64,000 bases of DNA from positions 1 to 64,000 of the forward strand of contig CAMCBW010000027.1 in assembly GCA_945873105.1 (NCBI GenBank), read 5' to 3'. Both the position numbers and the translations under genes were made by a program. Source of the DNA: Tangfeifania diversioriginum. Lineage in GTDB: Bacteria > Bacteroidota > Bacteroidia > Bacteroidales > Prolixibacteraceae. The notes beneath the pieces are model-generated. The model was not told the DNA's origin. It worked only from the letters and a program-made list of their open reading frames with translations, and did no database searches. This document shows positions 9,434 to 18,429 of the stretch, piece by piece; within the stretch, counting starts at the first letter, position 1; each line of letters begins with the position of its first letter.

Positions 9434-10684
9434 ATGTTATTTATAAGGCTGTTTTTGGAAAGTTTTCGTTTTGCCTACAACTCCCTTGTTGTAAATCAAC
9501 TTCGTACTTTTCTGTCACTTTTGGGTATCACCATCGGCATTTTTTGCATCATTTCTGTCTTTACCATCATCGACTCCCTGGAGCGGACCATTCGCAACAG
9601 CATGGAGAAATTGGGAAGCAATGTGGTGTATGTGCAGAAATGGCCATGGGCACCCCCGCCGGGGGAGACGGATTATCCCTGGTGGAAATACCTTAACCGT
9701 CCCGTTCCCTTGCTCACTGAGGCAGAAGAGATCCGGCGCAGGTCCAACCTTGCCCAGTATGTTGTTTACAATTATGGCTTCAGCAGGACCGTACAGTTTG
9801 GCAACAACAAGGCCGAAAATGTTACGGTAATTGCCGGATCCGGTGGATTGATAGAAACCTGGGGATTGAAAGTCGGGGTAGGCAGGCCGCTGTCGGAGGA
9901 TGAACTGGATGGTGCCAGCAATGTGGGGATGATGGGTTCGGAGTTGGCATCCCAACTCTTTCCGGGTAGTACCCCGATCGGTAAGAACATCAAAATACAG
10001 GGCTTTTCAATCTATGTTGTTGGTGTTTTTGAGAAGATGGGGGAGGATATGTTCGGCACCAGCATGGACAACCGTGTGTTGATTCCGGTGAAGTTCGCGG
10101 GCAGGATGGTTGATACCAAAATGGACAACGGACAAAGCATTATCATCAAGGGAAAGAACGATGTACCTGCCGGCCGTATCCTGGAGGAGATGGAGGGGAT
10201 CATGCGCTCCATCCGCCGCATCAAACCGGCAGCCGAAAACAATTTTGCCCTGAATGAGGTGAGTCTGATCTCCGGACAGCTGGATGGAATCTTCAAAATA
10301 TTGAACTTAGCCGGTTGGATCATTGGTGGGTTTTCCATCCTGGTGGGTGGTTTTGGCATTGCCAACATCATGTTCGTCTCTGTGAAGGAGCGCACCAAAA
10401 TCATCGGCATTCAAAAGGCAATGGGGGCAAAAAACAGGTTTATCCTGCTTGAATTTCTTTTTGAGGCAACCGTATTGTCCTTGATCGGCGGACTGATCGG
10501 TCTGTTGCTTATCTACTTTGGGACCTACATAGCCAAAGCCAGCTTCGATTTTGAGTTCGTATTATCCGCGGGGAATATTGCTACGGGATTGATTATCAGT
10601 ATATCCATTGGGTTGATTGCCGGCCTGATTCCTGCCAGATCTGCTGCAAGGCTGGATCCGGTGACGGCGATGAACAGCCTGTGA
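9434..10684 (+). CDS. MacB/FtsX-type ABC transporter permease
   Basis: 416 aa; N-terminal TM, MacB periplasmic domain, C-terminal FtsX domain (IGIQKAMGAKNRFILLEFLFEA, GLIPARSAARLDPVTAMNSL). Confidence 0.9.
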   Translation: MLFIRLFLESFRFAYNSLVVNQLRTFLSLLGITIGIFCIISVFTIIDSLERTIRNSMEKLGSNVVYVQKWPWAPPPGETDYPWWKYLNRPVPLLTEAEEIRRRSNLAQYVVYNYGFSRTVQFGNNKAENVTVIAGSGGLIETWGLKVGVGRPLSEDELDGASNVGMMGSELASQLFPGSTPIGKNIKIQGFSIYVVGVFEKMGEDMFGTSMDNRVLIPVKFAGRMVDTKMDNGQSIIIKGKNDVPAGRILEEMEGIMRSIRRIKPAAENNFALNEVSLISGQLDGIFKILNLAGWIIGGFSILVGGFGIANIMFVSVKERTKIIGIQKAMGAKNRFILLEFLFEATVLSLIGGLIGLLLIYFGTYIAKASFDFEFVLSAGNIATGLIISISIGLIAGLIPARSAARLDPVTAMNSL

Positions 10685-10694
10685 GAATGACGGA

Positions 10695-10746
10695 GGGACT
10701 TAGGGACTGGGAGACTTAGAGACTTAGGGACTGGGAGACTTAGGGA
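10695..10746. repeat. Octanucleotide-period array (GACTTAGG / GACTGGGA)
   Basis: 8-bp spacing of GAC over about 6 units, directly visible. Confidence 0.8.
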
Positions 10747-10760
10747 CGCTGATGGTGGCT

Positions 10761-10890
10761 AACCCATAACCCATAACCCATAACTCATAACCCATAACTC
10801 ATAACCCATAACCCATAACCCATAACCCATAACTCATAACCCATAACCCATAACCCATAACCTATAACCCATAACTCATAACCCATAACC
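10761..10890. repeat. Heptanucleotide tandem array (CCCATAA / CTCATAA)n, about 18 copies
   Basis: 7-bp period directly visible; ends a few nt from the rsmA stop. Confidence 0.97.
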
Positions 10891-10892
10891 CC

Positions 10893-11669
10893 TCAAAGCA
10901 GCTTCTCAATATCGTTGGTAAGTTTTATAAACTCTTCTACCGACAGCTGCTCGGGACGGCGTGTCAGGGTATGCGCATCCAGTTCGTCGTAGCGGGGTGT
11001 AAAGCTTTTGATGCTGTTGCGCAGCATCTTGCGGCGCTGATTGAAAGATTGCTTCACAACGGCCTTGAACAGTTTTTCACTGCAGCCCAGATCCGTTCGG
11101 CCGTTGGCAGTTAGCCGGATAACCGCGGATTTAACCTTGGGTGGCGGATCGAAGACATCCTCGTTGACGGTAAAGAGATATTCAGCCTTGTACCATGCCT
11201 GAAGCAGGACACTCAGGATTCCATAAGTTTTACTTCCCGGTCCGGTGCAGATCCTTTCGGCAACCTCCTTCTGAAGCATTCCTACAACCTCCGGAATCAA
11301 CTCTTTGTAATCCAACACCTTGAATAGTATCTGCGAAGAGATATTGTAGGGAAAATTGCCGATTAGGGAGAATGGTTCGGTGGAAAACTTGCTTTTAAGC
11401 TCCATTTGCAAAAAATCACCTTCCAGGATACGGCCTTCCAATTCAGGTAGGTAGGCTTTCAGGTAGCTGACAGATTCCCGGTCAATCTCAACCACAGAGG
11501 TTTCGAAATTGGGTTTCTGCAGCAGGAATCTCGTCAATACCCCCATGCCGGGACCAACCTCCAAAACTTTTGTACGCGTACCCATTTTAAGCGCATCTAC
11601 GATATCCGAGGCGATTTGATGGTCCCGAAGAAAATGTTGTCCAAGTCCTTTTTTTGGTCTTACCTGCAT
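10893..11669 (-). CDS. rsmA: 16S rRNA (adenine1518-N6/adenine1519-N6)-dimethyltransferase
   Basis: 258 aa; KKGLGQHFLRD, VLEVGPGMGVLT, GNFPYNISSQILFK, NQRRKMLRNS. Confidence 0.97.
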   Translation of the reverse strand: MQVRPKKGLGQHFLRDHQIASDIVDALKMGTRTKVLEVGPGMGVLTRFLLQKPNFETSVVEIDRESVSYLKAYLPELEGRILEGDFLQMELKSKFSTEPFSLIGNFPYNISSQILFKVLDYKELIPEVVGMLQKEVAERICTGPGSKTYGILSVLLQAWYKAEYLFTVNEDVFDPPPKVKSAVIRLTANGRTDLGCSEKLFKAVVKQSFNQRRKMLRNSIKSFTPRYDELDAHTLTRRPEQLSVEEFIKLTNDIEKLL

Positions 11670-11788
11670 CTTGAAGAATTACGAATGACGAATTACAAAT
11701 TACGAATAGGGTGATGGTCGGTCAAAGGTATTAAAAAGGAGACATCCGACACAGAATTTTTGGTTACTTTTACGGCAAACATCAAGAT

Positions 11789-13051
11789 GTGTCCAGACTG
11801 AATTACGAACTTTTCATTGCACGGCGTATTTTTTCCGATCGGGAAAATAAAAAAAGATTTTCAAGATCCATCATCACTTTTGCCCTTTTTGGCATCGCTT
11901 TCGGAATGATGCTGATGATCTTGTCGGTGGCCATAGTAACAGGTTTCAAGAAAGAGATCCGTGACAAGGTGATTGGGTTCGGGTCTCACATTCAGTTGGT
12001 CAATTTTGATTCCAACTCCTCCTTCGAGACAGTACCGGTGAATAAAGACCAGGTTTTGCTCGATCGTTTGACCAACCTGGAGGGGGTAAAGCATGTGGAG
12101 GTCTTTGCCACCAAGCCTGGGATCATCAAGACGGATGATGAGATGATGGGAATGGTCCTAAAGGGGGTAGGTACCGATTTTGACTGGAGTTTTTTCCGGG
12201 ATAACCTGGTGGAGGGGTCTCTTCCCGAAATTACGGAGCAGGGTATTTCAGACAAGGTGCTGATATCCAGACAAATTTCCTCATTGCTCAAGGTCAAGGT
12301 AGGGGATCCGCTCTATTGTTATTTCCTCAACTTCCAGGTTACGGAGCAGCGGATGCGCAAATTTACGGTAGCCGGGATCTACCAGTCAAGTCTTGAGGAG
12401 TTTGACCGCCTTTTTGTATTGGCAGATATCAAGCAGGTCAGGAAACTGAACAATTGGCAGGATGACCAGGTAAGTGGTTTCGAGGTATCCATCGATAATT
12501 TCGAACAGCTCGACGAGATAACCAGAGAGGTTAAAGGGCTGACGCTGCACTATTCGGAGGCCGATTCTGTTTTGATGAGGCCCATCAGCATTACCTCGAA
12601 GTATCCGCAGATATTCGACTGGCTGAATCTGCTGGATATGAATGTCTGGATCATTTTAACGTTGATCATTCTGGTAGCCGGTTTCAACATGGTTTCAGGA
12701 CTACTGATACTCATCCTGGAACGTACGACCATGATTGGTACCCTGAAGGCTGTCGGGAGCAACAACCATAGTATCCAGAAAGTATTTTTGTACCTGGCCC
12801 TTTTCCTGATTGGTCGTGGGATGTTGTGGGGAAATATTGCCGGAATTGGTTTCTGTCTGTTGCAATCTTATTTTCATATTTTCACCCTGGACGCCACCAG
12901 TTATTATTTGGAGTATGTTCCCGTAAACCTTCAACTGATGCATCTCTTGATGCTCAATGCAGGAACCCTGGTCGTCACCCTGCTGATGCTGCTTGGACCC
13001 TCCTGGTACATTTCAAGAATTTCGCCTGACAGGGCCCTCCGATTTGATTAA
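11789..13051 (+). CDS. LolC/LolE-like (FtsX family) lipoprotein-release ABC permease; GTG start
   Basis: 420 aa; N-terminal FIARRIFSDRENKKRFSRSIITFALFGIAFGMMLMILSVAIVTGFKKEI, C-terminal FtsX segment TMIGTLKAVGSNN. Confidence 0.88.
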   Translation: MSRLNYELFIARRIFSDRENKKRFSRSIITFALFGIAFGMMLMILSVAIVTGFKKEIRDKVIGFGSHIQLVNFDSNSSFETVPVNKDQVLLDRLTNLEGVKHVEVFATKPGIIKTDDEMMGMVLKGVGTDFDWSFFRDNLVEGSLPEITEQGISDKVLISRQISSLLKVKVGDPLYCYFLNFQVTEQRMRKFTVAGIYQSSLEEFDRLFVLADIKQVRKLNNWQDDQVSGFEVSIDNFEQLDEITREVKGLTLHYSEADSVLMRPISITSKYPQIFDWLNLLDMNVWIILTLIILVAGFNMVSGLLILILERTTMIGTLKAVGSNNHSIQKVFLYLALFLIGRGMLWGNIAGIGFCLLQSYFHIFTLDATSYYLEYVPVNLQLMHLLMLNAGTLVVTLLMLLGPSWYISRISPDRALRFD

Positions 13052-13066
13052 GGAAAGTACAAAGAC

Positions 13067-13078
13067 GCCCGATCGGGC
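13067..13078. terminator. GC palindrome GCCCGATCGGGC between convergent genes, possible terminator
   Basis: Perfect 12-bp palindrome between the stop codons of the LolC-like gene (+) and aroK (-); lacks a long T-run. Confidence 0.4.
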
Positions 13079-13082
13079 ATCT

Positions 13083-13595
13083 CTATACTGTATACTCCTG
13101 GATTAACCGGACCACCTCTGCCGGTTGCACGTCGTTGACCCCACGGATGACAATTTTGGATTGTTCGTAATAGGGGGCTCTTTTCTCAAGCGCTGACACA
13201 ATAAATTCGATCAGCTCCTCCTTGCTCTTTCCTGCAATCAGTGGACGTATGGTTTTGGATTTCAACAATCTGAAGGCAAGTGTTTCATTGTCAGGAGCCA
13301 GGTAGATGGTGATGCCAGCCTCGTTCATCTTCGACATGTTGTCAAAATAGCAGGGGGCCCCACCACCAGTTCCGATTACAATATCTTCAAATTGAGACAC
13401 TTCCTGGAGTGCCTGTCGTTCCTTTTCACGGAAGGAGGCTTCTCCCTCCTGGGCAAAGATATCGGGTACTGATTTAAAATACCGCTCTTCGATGTATTTG
13501 TCAAGGTCGATGAAGTGAATTCCCATCAATGCAGCAACTTTTCGTCCGATGGTAGATTTGCCACATCCCATGTATCCGGTCAGAAATATTCTCAT
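13083..13595 (-). CDS. aroK: Shikimate kinase
   Basis: 170 aa; GYMGCGKSTIGRKVA Walker A, FIDLDKYIE, IGTGGGAPC. Confidence 0.95.
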   Translation of the reverse strand: MRIFLTGYMGCGKSTIGRKVAALMGIHFIDLDKYIEERYFKSVPDIFAQEGEASFREKERQALQEVSQFEDIVIGTGGGAPCYFDNMSKMNEAGITIYLAPDNETLAFRLLKSKTIRPLIAGKSKEELIEFIVSALEKRAPYYEQSKIVIRGVNDVQPAEVVRLIQEYTV

Positions 13596-16288
13596 TACTC
13601 GAAGATTAGGGTCATCTGATCAGGTTCCCCATCCTTACCGGGTCTGATAATCTCGAAGGGTATGTCGTCAATTAGTTCAATAACTTCGGGTTCAGGAGCC
13701 TGTTCCTCCATAGGTTCAACCACTTCGGTCTCCGGTGTTCCCTCCACCTCTTCCTCTTCCCTGACAAGGGGTTCAAGTTCAACTATCTGCTTAATTTCAA
13801 AGGTTGAGATTCTTTTGCCTTTTGCCTTGTAGGATTTGACAGCAATGAATTCTGCCACATCGATGATCTCTTTTTCCCGATCTTCGTGTGTACCCCCAAA
13901 TACAACCTCAAACTGGGGATATTTCTCCCAGGTGATGCTGGTCAGTTTGTTGTCGGGGAATTCACCCACAAAGCGGCACTGTTTGCCTGCATTGGCTTCA
14001 ATGTTGAAGCGCTTGAGGTAGTAGAAACTCTGCTCCGCATCAAAATAGATCACCGATGCAATTTGATCCGGATGGTATTTCGAGATGGAGAGCATATTTT
14101 TCTCAAAATGGTTCTCCAGGTCGTAGGTGAAGAGATGGAAATAACCATCCTTGTCGATCACCAGTATTTTATCGTCACCCGTAAATTCGCCAAGGTAAAG
14201 TCCCCTTCCATCTGCATTCAGCCGCAATACATCCTCGTCGAACCAGATCTTGCGCCCACCCAGGGTGGAGGTACCCTTCTCCTTGAGGGTGATTTTGTGA
14301 ATCTCATTTTTGGAGACGAGGTTACCCATGGATGCCCGGCCCTTGATGGCCAGTTCCCCCATGTTGATCTCATCGACGAGCTTTTTCAGCTTGGGCTTTG
14401 GCTTGAAGAGGATCCGCAGCACTTCCGCTTCCCCGTTAGGATTGGCACTGAAATAGAGGATGCGCGATCCATCGGTTCCCAGGGTCATGTTGTACTCCTT
14501 GTCACGGGTAACACCGGTTACAGCAAACCGTTTCATGTAGTTGTTCCCTCCTTTGCCATCCCTGTAGACCAGGTTGTAGATGGTCCGGTCGTTGTTTTTC
14601 TCGAAGACTGCTACATGGAGTACATTTTTACCCACGAAAGCCTTGTCCGAAACCTTTGAGATGAAATAGGTTCCATCTTTCCGGAAGACGATGATGTCAT
14701 CGATATCGGAGCAGTCACAGATGTACTCCGCCTTTTTGAGGGCGGTTCCCACAAATCCCTCCTCACGGTCGATGTAAAGCTTTTCATTGGCAACAACCAC
14801 TTTGGTGGCTTCGATGTTTTCAAAGTTCCGGATTTCGCTCTTTCGTTCGCGTCCCTTGCCAAATTTTGTCTTCAGCCTTTCGTACCAGGCAATGGAGAAG
14901 GGGATGATGTTTTCGATGTTTCGCTGCGTCTCTGCAATTTCATTCTCGATGGCGAGAATCAATTCATCTGCTTTGAATGAGTTGAATTTCAGGATTCTGC
15001 CCATTCGTATCTCCATGAGTTTCAGGATATCCTCCCTTGTGATCAACCTTTTGAACCTGGGCTTCCAGGGATCCAAACGCTTGTCGATGTGGGCAACGGC
15101 CTCGTCCATGCTTCCCGAATCTTCGAAGGCCTTGTCCTTGTAGATACGCTCTTCGATAAAGATCTTTTCCAGGGAGGAGAAGTGCCACTGCTCTTCGAGT
15201 TCTCCCTTGTGGATCTCCAGCTCCAGTTTTAGCAGGTCAACGGTGTTGGCCACCGATCTGCGCAGGATCTCACTGATGGGCATGAAGTGGGGCTTGTCGT
15301 CCTCGATGATGCAGGAGTTGGGGGAGACCGATACTTCACAATCCGTGAAAGCGTAAAGCGCGTCGATGGTTTTGTCTGAGCTCGTACCCGGAAGCAGGTG
15401 GACAAGGATCTCCACATTGGCGGCGGTATTGTCGTCGATCTTTCGGATCTTGATTTTCCCCTTTTCAAAGGCCTTGATGATCGTTTCGATCACAGAAGAG
15501 GTGGTTTTGCCGAAAGGTATTTCTGTGATTACAAGGGTTTTGTTGTCCAGTTTTTCGATCTTCGCCCGAATCTTGATGGCACCGCCCCGCAATCCGTCGT
15601 TGTATTTTGCCACATCGAGGAATCCTCCGGTTGGAAAGTCGGGAAACAACTCAAAGGGCTCATTTTTTAGCTCGGCGATGGAGGCATCAATCAATTCGAT
15701 AAAGTTGTGTGGCAAAATCTTGGAAGCAAGACCAACCGCGATTCCTTCGACACCCTGGGCCAGCAACAAGGGGAATTTGGCCGGCAGCGTTACCGGTTCC
15801 CTGTTTCTTCCGTCGTAGGATTGCTGCCATTTGGTGGTTTTGGGATTGAAAAGCACCTCAAGGGCAAATTTGGAGAGGCGTGCCTCGATGTAACGTGGCG
15901 CAGCAGCCCCGTCGCCGGTGTGGATGTTTCCCCAGTTCCCCTGGGTGTCGACCAGCAAGTCTTTTTGTCCCAACTGTACCAGGGCATCCCCGATGGAGGC
16001 ATCCCCATGGGGGTGGTACATCATGGTTTGTCCGATGATGTTGGCCACTTTGGTATAACGGCCATCGTCCATCTGACGCATGGCATGGAGAATCCTGCGC
16101 TGAACCGGCTTCAATCCGTCGTTGACGTAGGGAACGGCCCGTTCGAGAATGACATAGGAGGCATAATCGAGAAACCAGTTCTGGTACATCGACGAAAGGT
16201 AGATAATGTGGTGCAACTCTTTCTTTTCCCCTGGTTCACCCATCTCAGGCAACAGTTCGTCGGGTAAAAGTTCTCCTTCGTTCGCCAT
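13595..16288 (-). CDS. parC: DNA topoisomerase IV subunit A / gyrase A-like (ParC)
   Basis: 897 aa; YASYVILERAVPYVNDGLKPVQRRILHAM, YHPHGDASI, QGNWGNIHTGDGAAAPRYIEARLS; adjacent to parE. Stop/start overlap TAATG with aroK. Confidence 0.92.
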   Translation of the reverse strand: MANEGELLPDELLPEMGEPGEKKELHHIIYLSSMYQNWFLDYASYVILERAVPYVNDGLKPVQRRILHAMRQMDDGRYTKVANIIGQTMMYHPHGDASIGDALVQLGQKDLLVDTQGNWGNIHTGDGAAAPRYIEARLSKFALEVLFNPKTTKWQQSYDGRNREPVTLPAKFPLLLAQGVEGIAVGLASKILPHNFIELIDASIAELKNEPFELFPDFPTGGFLDVAKYNDGLRGGAIKIRAKIEKLDNKTLVITEIPFGKTTSSVIETIIKAFEKGKIKIRKIDDNTAANVEILVHLLPGTSSDKTIDALYAFTDCEVSVSPNSCIIEDDKPHFMPISEILRRSVANTVDLLKLELEIHKGELEEQWHFSSLEKIFIEERIYKDKAFEDSGSMDEAVAHIDKRLDPWKPRFKRLITREDILKLMEIRMGRILKFNSFKADELILAIENEIAETQRNIENIIPFSIAWYERLKTKFGKGRERKSEIRNFENIEATKVVVANEKLYIDREEGFVGTALKKAEYICDCSDIDDIIVFRKDGTYFISKVSDKAFVGKNVLHVAVFEKNNDRTIYNLVYRDGKGGNNYMKRFAVTGVTRDKEYNMTLGTDGSRILYFSANPNGEAEVLRILFKPKPKLKKLVDEINMGELAIKGRASMGNLVSKNEIHKITLKEKGTSTLGGRKIWFDEDVLRLNADGRGLYLGEFTGDDKILVIDKDGYFHLFTYDLENHFEKNMLSISKYHPDQIASVIYFDAEQSFYYLKRFNIEANAGKQCRFVGEFPDNKLTSITWEKYPQFEVVFGGTHEDREKEIIDVAEFIAVKSYKAKGKRISTFEIKQIVELEPLVREEEEVEGTPETEVVEPMEEQAPEPEVIELIDDIPFEIIRPGKDGEPDQMTLIFE

Positions 16289-16316
16289 TTAAAAAGTTTA
16301 TGTTGTTTGCCCTACG

Positions 16317-16393
16317 GCTACGCTCAGGGACCGGGACTTGCTTTCATTGGTTTTAACCACAATGTCACCACCTTCAGCTACGCTCAGGGACCG
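16317..16393. repeat. Two direct repeats GCTACGCTCAGGGACCG (16317-16333, 16377-16393), 60 bp apart
   Basis: 17-bp identical copies in the parC-parE intergenic region. Confidence 0.9.
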
Positions 16394-16430
16394 ATTATTG
16401 TTCAATCTATTTCTATCTAAAACTCATAAC

Positions 16431-18263
16431 TCATAACTCGTCTTTCTCCACATGCAGATTCTCGATGATAAAATCCTGTCGATCGGGCGTATTCTTGCCC
16501 ATGTAGAATTCGAGCATCTCCACAATTGATTCATTCTTGTTCAGGATGACCGGATCGAGCCGGATCTGTTCGCCAATGAAATTCTTGAATTCGTCGGGCG
16601 AGATCTCGCCCAATCCTTTGAAACGGGTGATCTCCACACCAGTGGCCAGCATTTTCACTGCTGCATCCCGCTCCTGTTCCGAATAGCAATATTCCGTCCG
16701 TTTCTTGTTCCGTACCCGGAAGAGTGGGGTCTGCAATATGTACAAATGGCCTCTTCTGATCAGTTCAGGGAAAAACTGCAGGAAAAAGGTGATCAGCAAC
16801 AGACGGATGTGCATGCCATCCACGTCTGCATCGGTCGCGATAATCACCTTGTTGTAGCGCAATTCATCGATCCCTTCCTCTATATTCAGGGCCGCCTGCA
16901 AAAGGTTAAACTCCTCATTCTCATAGACGATCTTCTTGGTAAGGCCATACGAATTTAACGGCTTGCCCCGAAGGCTAAATACGGCTTGTGTATTGACATC
17001 CCTGGATTTGGTGATGGAACCGCTGGCCGAGTCTCCCTCGGTGATAAAGATGGAGCTGTTGTCCTTGTTCTCGTGGTTGGTGTTGTAGTGCAACCTGCAG
17101 TCTCTCAGTTTTTTGTTGTGAAGGCTTACCTTTTTGGCACGTTGCTTGGCCAGTTTTTGAATTCCTGAAATCGCCTTCCGCTCCCTTTCCGATTCCTGGA
17201 TGCGCTTCAGCAAAGTATCAGCGGTCTGCGGATTTTTGTGCAGGTAATTGCCCAGCTCCTTCTGGATGAAGTTCATGACGAAGTTGCGTACCGACATGCC
17301 ATCCGGTGAAATATCCCTCGATCCGAGCTTGGTTTTGGTTTGTGATTCAAAAACAGGCTCTTCTACCTTGATGCTGATGGCTGCGACAATGGAGGCCCGG
17401 ATATCCGAAGCATCAAACTCCTTCTTGTAAAAGTCGCGGATGGTCTTGATCAGCGCCTCACGGAAGGCTGCAAGGTGGGTACCACCCTGCACTGTGTGCT
17501 GCCCGTTGACAAAGGAGTAGTAGTCCTCTCCATATTGGTTTCCGTGGGTAATGGCACTTTCGATATCCTCCCCCTTGAGGTGAATGATGGGGTAGAGGGG
17601 CTCCTGCCCGATATTTTCGTTCAGCAGATCGTAGAGACCATTTTTGGAGAGATATTTCTCTCCGTTGTAATTGATCACCAACCCGGCATTCAGGTAGGTG
17701 TAGTTCTTGAGCATGGCTACCACATACTCGTCGATGTAATGGTAGGTCCTGAATATCTCCTCATCGGGTGTGAAAACCACCGTGGTACCGTTGGGCTCCT
17801 CCGTAGGAAGCTCCTCGTTTTCTGTTACAACATCCCCCTTGGAAAATTCGATTACCTTGATCCTTCCGTCCCTGACGGATTTGATGGAGAAGGCTGTTGA
17901 AAGTGCATTGACGGCCTTGATGCCTACCCCGTTCAACCCAACCGATTTTTTGAATGCCTTTGAATCGTATTTGGCTCCGGTATTCATCCGCGCAGCCACA
18001 TCCATCAGTTTGCCCAACGGTATTCCGCGGCCATAATCCCGTACGGATATCTTCAGATCAGATACATGTATGTCGATCTTCTTGCCATTGCCCATCATGA
18101 ACTCATCGACAGAGTTGTCGATGACCTCTTTGAGCAGCACATAGATACCATCATCGGCAGCGGAACCATCCCCAAGCTTGCCTATGTACATGCCCGGACG
18201 TTTTCGGATGTGCTCCTTCCAGTCGAGCGTACGTATCGAATCTTCTGAATAACCTTGAACCAT
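16431..18263 (-). CDS. parE: DNA topoisomerase IV subunit B (ParE); start likely [28 protein letters not shown]
   Basis: GHKL motifs ([30 protein letters not shown]), TOPRIM ([22 protein letters not shown]). ORF track extends to 18338. Confidence 0.95.
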   Translation of the reverse strand: MVQGYSEDSIRTLDWKEHIRKRPGMYIGKLGDGSAADDGIYVLLKEVIDNSVDEFMMGNGKKIDIHVSDLKISVRDYGRGIPLGKLMDVAARMNTGAKYDSKAFKKSVGLNGVGIKAVNALSTAFSIKSVRDGRIKVIEFSKGDVVTENEELPTEEPNGTTVVFTPDEEIFRTYHYIDEYVVAMLKNYTYLNAGLVINYNGEKYLSKNGLYDLLNENIGQEPLYPIIHLKGEDIESAITHGNQYGEDYYSFVNGQHTVQGGTHLAAFREALIKTIRDFYKKEFDASDIRASIVAAISIKVEEPVFESQTKTKLGSRDISPDGMSVRNFVMNFIQKELGNYLHKNPQTADTLLKRIQESERERKAISGIQKLAKQRAKKVSLHNKKLRDCRLHYNTNHENKDNSSIFITEGDSASGSITKSRDVNTQAVFSLRGKPLNSYGLTKKIVYENEEFNLLQAALNIEEGIDELRYNKVIIATDADVDGMHIRLLLITFFLQFFPELIRRGHLYILQTPLFRVRNKKRTEYCYSEQERDAAVKMLATGVEITRFKGLGEISPDEFKNFIGEQIRLDPVILNKNESIVEMLEFYMGKNTPDRQDFIIENLHVEKDEL

Positions 18264-18281
18264 TCTGTTTTGGAGTTTGCA

Positions 18282-18289
18282 CAAATATA
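18282..18289 (-). promoter_or_regulatory. -7 element TATATTTG upstream of parE
   Basis: TANNTTTG match 19 nt upstream of the [11 protein letters not shown]. Confidence 0.55.
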
Positions 18290-18429
18290 AAAAAATAAGG
18301 GAGCGATTTGCTGAAATCGCCCCCCTAGTAATGAACAACCAACGGTTGATAAGTAATCTGAATTGGCCAGGTTTTGGTTTGGATATTGACAGAAAATGAC
18401 ACTAGTTCTACTGGTTAAAACCCCTTTGA

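Noticed and set aside
13836-16267. Antisense ORFs over parC (for example 13886-14659, 15366-15818, 15707-16267)
   Set aside because: They lie opposite a confidently identified gene and show no recognisable domains.
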